Positions 1-5,862 of a DNA stretch of 6,127 nt are shown piece after piece. Numbering within the stretch: position 1 is the stretch's first letter; every line of letters begins with the position of its first letter. Location: positions 1 to 6,127 of the forward strand of contig JABIQF010000101.1 in NCBI GenBank assembly GCA_018668095.1, in the 5' to 3' direction. Source of the DNA: Cellvibrionales bacterium (GTDB lineage Bacteria; Pseudomonadota; Gammaproteobacteria; Pseudomonadales; UBA7434). Made by a program: the position numbers and the translations under genes. A model generated the notes under the pieces. That model had not been told where the DNA came from, did not search any database, and saw only the letters and a program-made list of their open reading frames with translations.

Positions 1-513
1 ATTAATGCTGCTCGTGATGTGCGTAAAACCCATACCACCGATGTTGAAAGTTTTCAGTCGGGTGACGTTGGCTTTTTAGGGCGCGTTGATCATGACGCTG
101 TCAGTTTCTATCGACAGCCTACTTCAAAAAAATCGATAGCATTAAACGCCACTTTACAGCGTGTTGATATTATTGCCATGTATGCCGGTGCCGATGGCGC
201 GCTGCTAACAGCTGCGGTTAATGCGGGTGCAAAAGGTATAGTGATTGCTACTGTGGGTGCGGGCAATATTAACCCAGCTTTATTTGACGCGGTTAAAGGC
301 GCCATAGCGGCAGGAGTGAGTGTGGTTGTTTCAACTCGCGTGCCTAACGGTCGTGTTCAAGCCATTTATGGCTTTGAGGGCGGCGGTCAAGATTTAAAAG
401 AAGCGGGTGCTATTTTCGCGAATGATTTATCACCGCAAAAAGCGAGGGTTTTGTTAATGCTGGCATTACAGCATCCCATTGATGCAGCTGATTTTACTGA
501 ATTTTTTAAATAA
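1..513 (+). CDS. ansB: Type II L-asparaginase, C-terminal part (5' end outside window)
   Basis: This encodes the C-terminal half of an L-asparaginase, which hydrolyses L-asparagine to aspartate and ammonia. The frame is open from base 1, so the gene starts upstream. A GTG at 19 is internal, because the residues before it (INAARD) already match the family. The segment RDVRKTHTTDVESFQSG corresponds to the RDVTKTNTTDVATFKS stretch of E. coli AnsB. It is followed by the C-terminal domain: VDIIAMYAGADG, GIVIATVGAGN, STRVPNGRV and the terminal LSPQKARVLLMLAL motif, all in family order. The catalytic threonines and lysine lie in the missing N-terminal part, as would any signal peptide, so periplasmic location cannot be judged. 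The long helical C-terminus fits type II rather than the cytoplasmic AnsA type. A glutaminase-asparaginase of the same fold is an alternative. No strong terminator follows; only weak 5-bp stems are seen at 550-580. Confidence 0.9.
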   Translation: MNAARDVRKTHTTDVESFQSGDVGFLGRVDHDAVSFYRQPTSKKSIALNATLQRVDIIAMYAGADGALLTAAVNAGAKGIVIATVGAGNINPALFDAVKGAIAAGVSVVVSTRVPNGRVQAIYGFEGGGQDLKEAGAIFANDLSPQKARVLLMLALQHPIDAADFTEFFK

Positions 514-726
514 CCTTCCTTAATACATCACTATCTAATGAGTCTTTATAAGCATTTATTTGCTTTTACTTATCGTAAGTCGATACGTTGATTATGGATT
601 AGATAAACATTTTCTCGTAAATAACTAACAAATTTTTTGGCTGGGATTGTTGTCCATAAAGGTGTCTCAATAGAAAGCACTGATTAAAAATGACAATTCA
701 CCTTGGCGTAAGCTCGGTCATCGATT
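514..726. other. Intergenic region after the asparaginase gene
   Basis: This is AT-rich and I see no convincing gene. Two small stems lie just after the asparaginase stop: AAGCA/TGCTT at 550-554/561-565 with a 6-base loop, and ACTTA/TAAGT at 568-572/576-580 with a 3-base loop. Neither is followed by a proper T-run, so a terminator is possible but weak. A 22-codon ORF (690-758, starting MTIHLGVSSV) overlaps the start of the next ORF in another frame. It has no clear ribosome binding site and I do not call it a gene. Confidence 0.5.
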
Positions 727-993
727 ATGAAATTATCAGAAAAAGAAAAAGTTTCTAGGTCTGCTTCTAGCGCAGCCCCTACATTAAGAGCGACAAAGGA
801 ATTGTTGAGCACAAAGCCAAGCGATGAGGCTAAAAGCGTTAAATCTCCGTCGTTTCGTTGGTTAAAAGTCGCCGCTAAGCCCTATGCAAGAGAGCTCTAC
901 GTAAACGCTTGTTCAGCCTCATCCTCCCATTGGTTTTATAAGCATGAAGGCGACTCCGATGAAAATAATAGTTTTATCAAAGGCTATAACTAA
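727..993 (+). CDS. Small hypothetical protein (88 residues), weakly supported
   Basis: I do not recognise this protein. The N-terminal half (residues 1-45) is rich in Ser, Lys, Ala and Glu and looks disordered. The C-terminal half has more mixed composition with aromatic residues (SFRWLKVAAKPYARELYVN, then SSHWFYKHEGD), which is more protein-like than random AT-rich DNA would usually give. There is no signal peptide, membrane segment or known motif. The ATG lacks a clear Shine-Dalgarno sequence, and the frame is closed by a stop at 709-711, so only this start is sensible. It lies on the same strand as the asparaginase and ACP genes but is separated from both by more than 200 bases. It could be a lineage-specific small protein or a chance ORF. 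Confidence 0.35.
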   Translation: MKLSEKEKVSRSASSAAPTLRATKELLSTKPSDEAKSVKSPSFRWLKVAAKPYARELYVNACSASSSHWFYKHEGDSDENNSFIKGYN

Positions 994-1272
994 GCTGCGT
1001 TAAAAGCTGTTTTATTATTTCAAAAACCAACTAAAAAATTAACTTTTAGCGTTTAACGCTGTCTTAAAATGCTAAGCCATATGGCCCCAAACACCATGGA
1101 CTTTAGGTCCTCTGATTGTCAAGCTGAGACCTCTATCTATTAGCGATATTGGTTTTTTCTCTATGGTCAGCGAGTGTATAAAGAAAAAATGAAGCTAAAA
1201 ATGAAGCGAGTAATGAAAAAGGGAAAGGTTTAATAAAACGATGATAAATAACTATTTAATGGGCATAGCACT
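994..1272. other. Intergenic region with clustered short inverted repeats, upstream of the ACP gene
   Basis: No gene of useful length is seen on either strand. The stretch holds several short symmetric elements. AGCGTT-T-AACGCT lies at 1048-1060. The perfect 10-base palindrome GCCATATGGC is at 1076-1085. GGAC/GTCC is at 1097-1100/1106-1109, and AGGTC/GACCT at 1104-1108/1127-1131. The segment 1181-1228 is A/G-rich with repeated ATGAAG-like units. An 11-codon ORF (1241-1276, MINNYLMGIAL) ends in an ATGA overlap with the ACP start. The region presumably carries the ACP promoter and 5' leader, but I cannot point to a good -35/-10 pair. Confidence 0.45.
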
Positions 1273-1629
1273 ATGAATACACATACTGATAATGATTATG
1301 AGCAAGTGGTCTCGCGTTTAATCCTTGAAAGCCCACAAGTCAAAATTAAAAGTGTTTCTTCCGATATGTTACTCGATGATATTAGTGTTGATTCTTTAGA
1401 AAAGTTATCCATAGCAATGGATTTAGAAGATGCCTATGACATTGAGATAACAGATGATGAGGTAGAGCAGTTTACATCTGTCTCCGATATTATTGGTTAT
1501 TTAACGTTAGCCGTCGATAGCCGAAAAGAAAAACATACTAGAGACGAAAATGCTGAAGCGGCTAAGGAAACTCATCAGTCTGTTGATAATAACACTATAG
1601 ATTCTTCTGAAAGCCCTGATGCCGCTTAA
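1273..1629 (+). CDS. Freestanding acyl carrier protein with acidic C-terminal tail
   Basis: This is a phosphopantetheine-binding acyl carrier protein of 118 residues. Residues about 8-82 form the ACP four-helix domain. The attachment site is DSL at residues 40-42, with Ser41 as the expected 4'-phosphopantetheine serine. It is followed by an acidic recognition helix (LEKLSIAMDLEDAYDIEI) and the usual D/E-rich loop and last helix (TDDEVEQFTSVSDIIGYL). A normal ACP ends near there at about 80 residues. This one continues for about 36 more (83-118), hydrophilic and rich in Glu, Asp, Ser, Asn and Ala, probably disordered. No ketosynthase, acyltransferase, ligase or other partner gene is in the window, so the carried acyl group is unknown; it is probably not the housekeeping fatty-acid AcpP. 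The ATG has only a weak GGG at 1261-1263 as ribosome binding site, and in-frame extension is blocked by a stop at 1249-1251. It converges with mmsB. Confidence 0.85.
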   Translation: MNTHTDNDYEQVVSRLILESPQVKIKSVSSDMLLDDISVDSLEKLSIAMDLEDAYDIEITDDEVEQFTSVSDIIGYLTLAVDSRKEKHTRDENAEAAKETHQSVDNNTIDSSESPDAA

Positions 1630-1644
1630 CCTGATGCCGCTTAA
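1615..1644 (+). repeat. Exact 15-base tandem duplication over the ACP stop codon
   Basis: CCTGATGCCGCTTAA occurs at 1615-1629 and again, without a gap, at 1630-1644. The first copy encodes the last four ACP residues (PDAA) plus the TAA stop. The second is in the same frame, so read-through of the first stop would add PDAA and stop again. The perfect identity suggests a recent slippage or duplication event. Confidence 0.95.
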
Positions 1645-1700
1645 ATAGTGGCGTTAGTCAGTATTCATTTTTTAAGCTGAGTAAACTGTTATGTTTTTAG

Positions 1701-1733
1701 AAAAAGCGACCTAAATTATTAGGCCGCTTTTTT
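1701..1733. terminator. Bidirectional rho-independent terminator between ACP and mmsB
   Basis: The arms are 1701-1714 and 1719-1732, a 14-base stem around the loop ATTA. Paired core blocks are AAAAAGCG with CGCTTTTT and CCTAA with TTAGG. The single irregular position (1709/1724) is A-C in plus-strand RNA but a G-U pair in minus-strand RNA, so the hairpin is slightly better for the mmsB direction. The right arm ends in a T-run (1728-1733) and the left arm begins with an A-run, giving U-tails in both directions. It lies 10 bases past the mmsB stop and about 70 bases past the ACP stop. Confidence 0.88.
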
Positions 1734-1743
1734 ACTGTTTAAG

Positions 1744-2637
1744 TTAAGCTTTCATTAATTCAATAACGCTCGAAAAATCCTTTTTACCATCACCCATTGC
1801 TTGTTTTTGTAAATACAAACTCTGTGCCAGTAAACCTAAGGGTGTGCTGCTTTTACTGTTGGCTGCATTGTCCATTGCTAAGCCTAAATCTTTTGCCATT
1901 AAATCGACCATAAAGCCGGGCTTATAATCATTAGAGGCGGGTGCGGTTTTCATTACGCCAGGGTAGGGGTTATACACTTCTAGTGACCAATTTCGGCCCG
2001 AACTCTTTAACATGATTTCAGATAAGACCGATGGATCAAGTCCGTTATTAACGCCCATTTGTAATGCCTCGGCTGTGCCTGCCATTTGAATGGCTAACAA
2101 CATGTTATTGCACATTTTGGCTATTTGCCCAGCGCCGTGATCTCCCGCTAAAAATAATTGCTTACCCATGGCCGATAATATAGCTTGGGCGCGATCAAAG
2201 GCGTCACTGCTGCCACCACACATAAATGTTAGCGTGCCCGCTGTGGCGGCTGCAACGCCGCCAGACACGGGTGCGTCTATCATGCTCAAGCCTTTTTCTT
2301 TTGCGGCTGTGGCGACTGCATTTACTGATGCGACATCAATGGTGCTTGAATCTATTAATAAGGTGTTTTTATCGAGTAAATCAAGAATGCCCGCTTGTTG
2401 ATTGCTCCCCAAGTAAACGCCAATAACATGTTTGCCAGCGGGTAGCATGGTAATGACTACTTCGGCGCCTTTTACGGCTTCGGCTGCAGAGGCTGCAACG
2501 CTGGCTCCTGCTAAGCGTAGGGTTTCTAATGCGTCGGGCATTAAGTCAAATACGGTGACTTGATGCTGTGCTTTAACTAAGTTGATAGCCATTGGGCTAC
2601 CCATATTGCCTAAGCCAATAAATGCGATTGCTGTCAT
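1744..2637 (-). CDS. mmsB: 3-hydroxyisobutyrate dehydrogenase
   Basis: This enzyme oxidises 3-hydroxyisobutyrate to methylmalonate semialdehyde with NAD+ in valine catabolism, in the cytoplasm. Its 297 residues are a normal full length for the beta-hydroxyacid dehydrogenase family. The N-terminal Rossmann domain carries the dinucleotide motif GLGNMG (residues 8-13), and Asp31 at the end of strand 2 favours NAD+ over NADP+. The substrate-binding motif DAPVSGG is at 121-127. The catalytic lysine is Lys174 in GAGQIAKMCNN, with Asn177-Asn178 following. The C-terminal helical domain includes SSGRNWSLEVYNPYPGV and AKDLGLA (Lys249-Asp250). It is the last gene of the cluster, 9 bases after the hydrolase gene. 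An AGG at 2646-2648, overlapping the upstream stop codon, is its ribosome binding site. Tartronate semialdehyde reductase is a relative, but the context and the PYPGV and KDL motifs support the valine enzyme. Confidence 0.93.
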   Translation of the reverse strand: MTAIAFIGLGNMGSPMAINLVKAQHQVTVFDLMPDALETLRLAGASVAASAAEAVKGAEVVITMLPAGKHVIGVYLGSNQQAGILDLLDKNTLLIDSSTIDVASVNAVATAAKEKGLSMIDAPVSGGVAAATAGTLTFMCGGSSDAFDRAQAILSAMGKQLFLAGDHGAGQIAKMCNNMLLAIQMAGTAEALQMGVNNGLDPSVLSEIMLKSSGRNWSLEVYNPYPGVMKTAPASNDYKPGFMVDLMAKDLGLAMDNAANSKSSTPLGLLAQSLYLQKQAMGDGKKDFSSVIELMKA

Positions 2638-2645
2638 TGCGCTAA

Positions 2646-2648
2646 CCT
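2646..2648 (-). promoter_or_regulatory. Ribosome binding site of mmsB
   Basis: On the minus strand the sequence TAGGTTAGCGCAATG combines the stop codon of the hydrolase gene (TAG) with an AGG core placed 8 bases before the mmsB ATG. The overlap suggests that ribosomes finishing the hydrolase help initiation at mmsB. Confidence 0.6.
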
Positions 2649-3813
2649 ATAAATTTGCGAGTGGATTTTTCTGCCATGGTGAAATAAAGAAGCTATCGAC
2701 AAAGTCTATGGGAATATCTTCGATAGATTTAAACTGCCATTGGGGTTGTTTGTCTTTGTCGATTAATAAGGCTCTAACGCCTTCAATAAATTCACTGTGC
2801 CTTGCCAAGTTGCGCGATAAAATTAATTCTTTATTAAAAACGGCTTTTAAGCTTTTTTGTTCGGTCTCTTTTAATTGCTTTGCCGTAATGGCTAAGCTAA
2901 AGGGTGAGGCGTTCGCTAAGTTGGCTTGCGCTTTTGTTAGCCATATATCATCTGTTTTAAGGTTGCTAATAGCACTAACAATATCACTAAGGTTTTGGCG
3001 ATTGCAGAGCTGATTTATAGTGTCAGAATGCGGCTCTATTTGCCCTGCAGGCATTGCGGAAAGTGATTCTTTTGCAAAGCTGTCTAAGGCTAATTGAATT
3101 AAAATGTTATTTGCTTCTGGGCTTGTTTGCCATTCAATTGCTATAAGCCGCTGGATGCTTTCGTTAAGTTGTGCATGTTCAATGGTGTAGTCTGCAAGGC
3201 CTACATAGCAGCTATCGACCGCATTTAGTGATGCGCTTGTTAAAGCTAAAAATAGGCCTGTTTTACCCGGCATTTTATTTAAAAAATAACTGCCGCCTAC
3301 ATCGGGGTATAAACCAATACTCACTTCTGGCATGGCTAAACGGGTTTTTTCGGTAACAACTCGGTGCTTGCAGCCCGCAAATATGCCTAGGCCGCCGCCC
3401 ATAATAAAACCATGGCCCCAAGCAATAATGGGTTTGCTGTATACGTGAAGTAAATAATCTAAGCGGTATTCGCGTTCAAAGAAGTGTGCGGCTATTTCAT
3501 CGCCGTGTTCTTCGGTCGCTGATGAGCTGTCGTTATTAATTGTTATTGCGGCTTGATACAGCGCTTGTACATCACCGCCTGCACAAAAGGCTTTATCGCC
3601 GCTGCCAGATATGAGTACTAAAACGAGGTTGTCATCATACTGCCATTGTGTGAGTTGCAATAACATTAGATCGACCATCTCTAAGGTTAACGCATTCAGT
3701 TTGGCTGGCGTATTAAGAATAATATGCCCAATAATACGGCCATTGCTGGTGGCAATTTCTTTAAAAATAACTGGGTCTTCAGTTGTTGCCGCTGCGTTAT
3801 TTTCGGTAGACAT
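2647..3813 (-). CDS. 3-hydroxyisobutyryl-CoA hydrolase (crotonase family)
   Basis: This enzyme removes CoA from 3-hydroxyisobutyryl-CoA, the third step of the valine branch encoded here. With the start chosen it has 388 residues, close to human HIBCH and longer than simple enoyl-CoA hydratases because of the C-terminal ECH_2-type extension. The oxyanion-hole motif AFCAGGDV is at 75-82 and GFIMGGGLG at 135-143. MPEVSIGLYPDVGGSYFL (161-178) carries Glu163 and Asp171, which match the catalytic Glu and Asp of HIBCH (PET...FPDVGGG). EGVRALLIDKD (344-354) near the C-terminus is diagnostic of HIBCH. Residues about 87-107 form a Ser/Glu/Asn-rich insertion. The ATG at 3811-3813 shares its A with the TAA of the preceding hydratase gene (TAATG) and has a GGA about 10 bases upstream. 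An alternative ATG at 3826-3828 would add MEKPI, but its only purine motif directly abuts the codon, so I prefer the shorter form. Confidence 0.92.
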   Translation of the reverse strand: MSTENNAAATTEDPVIFKEIATSNGRIIGHIILNTPAKLNALTLEMVDLMLLQLTQWQYDDNLVLVLISGSGDKAFCAGGDVQALYQAAITINNDSSSATEEHGDEIAAHFFEREYRLDYLLHVYSKPIIAWGHGFIMGGGLGIFAGCKHRVVTEKTRLAMPEVSIGLYPDVGGSYFLNKMPGKTGLFLALTSASLNAVDSCYVGLADYTIEHAQLNESIQRLIAIEWQTSPEANNILIQLALDSFAKESLSAMPAGQIEPHSDTINQLCNRQNLSDIVSAISNLKTDDIWLTKAQANLANASPFSLAITAKQLKETEQKSLKAVFNKELILSRNLARHSEFIEGVRALLIDKDKQPQWQFKSIEDIPIDFVDSFFISPWQKNPLANL

Positions 3814-4601
3814 TATTGGTTTTTCCATTCCGGTTTTCGTTTTTCTATAAAGGCAGAAACACCTTCTTTTTGATCATCAGTACCCCATAGTAATGCAAAC
3901 TTTTCGCACTCTTCGCTAATGGCTTGGTTAAGCGGTTTGTCACGTGATGACATAATCAGTTCTTTACAATAACGCACGGCTAAGGGACTTTGTTTTGCTG
4001 TTTTGGCTGCAAGTGCTTGCGCAGTTTCAATGACGGTACCAGCGGCAACTATTTCACTGATTAAACCAATGGATAGTGCTTGCTCGGCGGTTAATCGTTC
4101 ACCCAACAATATCATCCGCTTAGCCCATTGCTCACCCACTAATAATCCCAAGTGTTGTGTGCCTAAGCCGCAGGGCAGTAAGCCAACACTGCATTCAGGT
4201 AGCGCCATTTGTGCATGCGGTTCGGCAATCCGAATATCACAGGCGAGAGCAGTTTCTAAACCGCCGCCCATTGCAAAACCGTTAATGGCGGCAATAGAAA
4301 CGCCTTGGTAGTTTGCTAATGTCGTAAAGGCATTGGCAAAGGCATGGCTAAAGCGTTCACACTTAGCGTTATCGCTATGATTAAACTGGTTAAGGTCGGC
4401 ACCCGCAGAGAAGAATTTTTGACCGCTGCCAGTAATAATTAAGGCGTAATTATTTTTGTCTGCATTGAGCTCGCCAATAATAGTGGCTAAGGCATCTAAG
4501 CTTTCGGGTGTCCACGTATGCGCCGGTGGATTATTTAAAGTAAGTAGGGCGGTGTGACCTTGATGCTCTAAATTTAAAGCGGGATGTGAGGCTTTACTCA
4601 T
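3813..4601 (-). CDS. Enoyl-CoA hydratase, probably methacrylyl-CoA hydratase of valine catabolism
   Basis: This is a crotonase-family hydratase of 262 residues, the usual size. From its place in the cluster it should add water to methacrylyl-CoA to give 3-hydroxyisobutyryl-CoA. The first oxyanion-hole segment is FFSAGADL (63-70), and the second is GFAMGGGLE (108-116). Both catalytic glutamates of true hydratases are present: Glu116 in GGGLE and Glu136 in ALPECSVGL. The loop usually written PGAGGTQ reads PCGLGTQ here (143-149), an uncommon variant, with unknown effect. The C-terminus (KEGVSAFIEKRKPEW) is typical of the family. The start codon overlaps the stop of the dehydrogenase gene as ATGA, and a GGAG lies 8 bases upstream. 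The substrate is inferred from context; sequence alone does not distinguish it from other short-chain enoyl-CoA hydratases. Confidence 0.9.
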   Translation of the reverse strand: MSKASHPALNLEHQGHTALLTLNNPPAHTWTPESLDALATIIGELNADKNNYALIITGSGQKFFSAGADLNQFNHSDNAKCERFSHAFANAFTTLANYQGVSIAAINGFAMGGGLETALACDIRIAEPHAQMALPECSVGLLPCGLGTQHLGLLVGEQWAKRMILLGERLTAEQALSIGLISEIVAAGTVIETAQALAAKTAKQSPLAVRYCKELIMSSRDKPLNQAISEECEKFALLWGTDDQKEGVSAFIEKRKPEWKNQ

Positions 4602-5764
4602 TGTATTTTCTCCGTACCTTCATCGGCTAATAATCGACGCGCAATGAGCACGCGCATAATTTCATTGGTGCCTTCTAATATTTGATGGACTCTTGCGTCA
4701 CGTTGGTAGCGTTCAATAGGGAATTCTTTTAAATAACCATAGCCACCGTGTAATTGCAGGGCTTCATTACAAACATTAAAGCCGACATCGGTGGTAAAGC
4801 GTTTTGCCATAGCGCAGTAAGTGGTTTTTTCGGGATGGTTTTCATCAATTTTACAGGCGGCCAAACGCACCATTTGTCTTGCGGCTACAAGTTCGGTTGC
4901 CATATCGGCGAGTTTAAATTGCAGCGCTTGGAAGCTACTTATGGGACGATTAAATTGCTGTCGATCATTCATATATTGCTGCGACAAATTCAGTGTGGCC
5001 TGTGCTGCACCCAATGAGCAGGCGGCTATATTAATGCGTCCACCATCAAGGCCCGCCATTGCCAGCTTAAAGCCTTCGCCTTCACGGCCAAGAAGATGGT
5101 GTGCGGGCACGCGGACATTTTCAAAAGTAATGGCGCGAGTTGGCTGACTATTCCAGCCCATTTTTTCTTCATTTTTACCGTAGCTGATGCCCTCAAGGTT
5201 AGCGGGTATTGCTAGGGCGCTAATGCCTTTGGCGCCTTCTTCAAAGGTGCCTGTTCTTACCATGGTCACTAACATATCGGTACTGCCGGCTCCGCTAATA
5301 AACATTTTGGAGCCGTTTACAATATAGTGGTTGCCCTCTAATTTGGCACGAGAGCGCAGTGATGCAGCATCACTGCCTGCGTTAGGCTCTGTAAGGCAGT
5401 AGGACGCGAGTTTCTGCCCGCTAGTCAAGCCGTTAGCCCACTCTTCACAAAGCGCTTCTGTGCCCCATTTGCAGAGCATCCATGTGGCCATATTTTGAAT
5501 AGAGATAAATGCGGCGGTAGAGGTGCAGCCGCGGGCGAGCTCTTCTAGAATCAGTGTGGCATCGAGTCGGCTTAAGCCTAAGCCGCCCCAAGCTTCTGGA
5601 GCATACATGCCACAAAAGCCCATTTCACCAGCGGCCTTAATTTGTTTAACAGGAAATATTTTTTCTGCATCCCATTTTGCAGCATGGGGCGTTAGTTCGC
5701 CTTGAGAAAAATCTCGTGCTGCTGATTGAAAAGCAAGTTGCTCGCTGGTTAAATTGAAATTCAT
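4598..5764 (-). CDS. Isobutyryl-CoA dehydrogenase (ACAD8-type acyl-CoA dehydrogenase)
   Basis: This FAD enzyme desaturates isobutyryl-CoA to methacrylyl-CoA and passes electrons to ETF, the first step of the cluster's pathway. Its 388 residues are a full-length acyl-CoA dehydrogenase. The signature YCLTEPNAGSDAASL is at 122-136, the FAD/substrate segment FISGAGSTDM at 155-164, and KMGWNSQPTRAITFENVRVP at 201-220. DGGRINIAACSLGAAQ (240-255), LQLHGGYGYLKEFPIERYQRD (336-356) and QILEGTNEIMR (361-371) complete the set. Glu364 in LEGTNE is the expected catalytic base. The stretches GLSRLD, GCTSTAAFISI, GWNSQPTRA and DGGRIN match human ACAD8 very closely, which favours isobutyryl-CoA over other acyl-CoAs; a 2-methylbutyryl-CoA role is possible. 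It is the first gene of the tight cluster. The ATG has only a weak AAAGA about 4 bases upstream. Confidence 0.92.
   Translation of the reverse strand: MNFNLTSEQLAFQSAARDFSQGELTPHAAKWDAEKIFPVKQIKAAGEMGFCGMYAPEAWGGLGLSRLDATLILEELARGCTSTAAFISIQNMATWMLCKWGTEALCEEWANGLTSGQKLASYCLTEPNAGSDAASLRSRAKLEGNHYIVNGSKMFISGAGSTDMLVTMVRTGTFEEGAKGISALAIPANLEGISYGKNEEKMGWNSQPTRAITFENVRVPAHHLLGREGEGFKLAMAGLDGGRINIAACSLGAAQATLNLSQQYMNDRQQFNRPISSFQALQFKLADMATELVAARQMVRLAACKIDENHPEKTTYCAMAKRFTTDVGFNVCNEALQLHGGYGYLKEFPIERYQRDARVHQILEGTNEIMRVLIARRLLADEGTEKIQ
4610..4613 (-). promoter_or_regulatory. Ribosome binding site of the enoyl-CoA hydratase gene
   Basis: On the minus strand a GGAG lies 8 bases before the hydratase ATG, inside the last codons of the acyl-CoA dehydrogenase gene. 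It supports the ATGA-overlap start and allows independent loading as well as coupled translation. Confidence 0.65.
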
Positions 5765-5777
5765 AAGTCTTTAAATC

Positions 5778-5803
5778 TCTTTGTGGTCTATGTTCTTTGT
5801 GGT
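5778..5803 (-). repeat. Pair of exact 10-base direct repeats upstream of the valine cluster
   Basis: On the plus strand TCTTTGTGGT occurs at 5778-5787 and at 5794-5803, separated by six bases (ACCACAAAGA twice on the minus strand). A run of eight T's follows at 5807-5814. The pair sits 14 bases before the start codon of the isobutyryl-CoA dehydrogenase, so on the transcript it would lie in the leader or near the promoter. Repeat start-to-start spacing is 16 bases, which is not a helical-turn multiple. It might be a protein site, an RNA element or a dispersed intergenic repeat. Confidence 0.6.
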
Positions 5804-5862
5804 AAATTTTTTTTGTCGTTCACGTTGCCATTAAAATATTGCTGAGCGCTAGGCAGTGCTGG

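Noticed and set aside
690..758. 22-codon plus-strand ORF starting MTIHLGVSSV, possibly the true start of the 727-993 gene through a frameshift
   Set aside because: No family resemblance to support joining the frames and no ribosome binding site.
1149..1182. Possible promoter for the ACP gene (TTGGTT at 1149-1154, TATAAA at 1177-1182)
   Set aside because: The spacer is 22 bases, and at 16-18 bases the -35 candidates are only T-runs. Not good enough to call.
1189..1233. 14-codon lysine-rich ORF (MKLKMKRVMKKGKV) upstream of the ACP gene
   Set aside because: Very short, in an A/G-rich tract where such ORFs arise by chance, with no clear ribosome binding site.
2168..3013. Plus-strand open frames of 66-143 residues opposite mmsB and the hydrolase gene
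   Set aside because: They lie antisense to clearly recognised enzymes, have no family features, and are explained by the codon pattern of the real genes.
5816..5826. AACGTGAACG (minus strand) as a possible site for a LiuR-like regulator of branched-chain catabolism
   Set aside because: It is a partial direct repeat, not the palindrome such MerR-family sites have. The resemblance is too weak.
5838..5862. Hairpin AGCGCT/AGTGCT just after the aldehyde dehydrogenase stop as a terminator
   Set aside because: On the minus-strand transcript it has an A-C mismatch and no U-run after it, so read-through into the valine cluster cannot be excluded.
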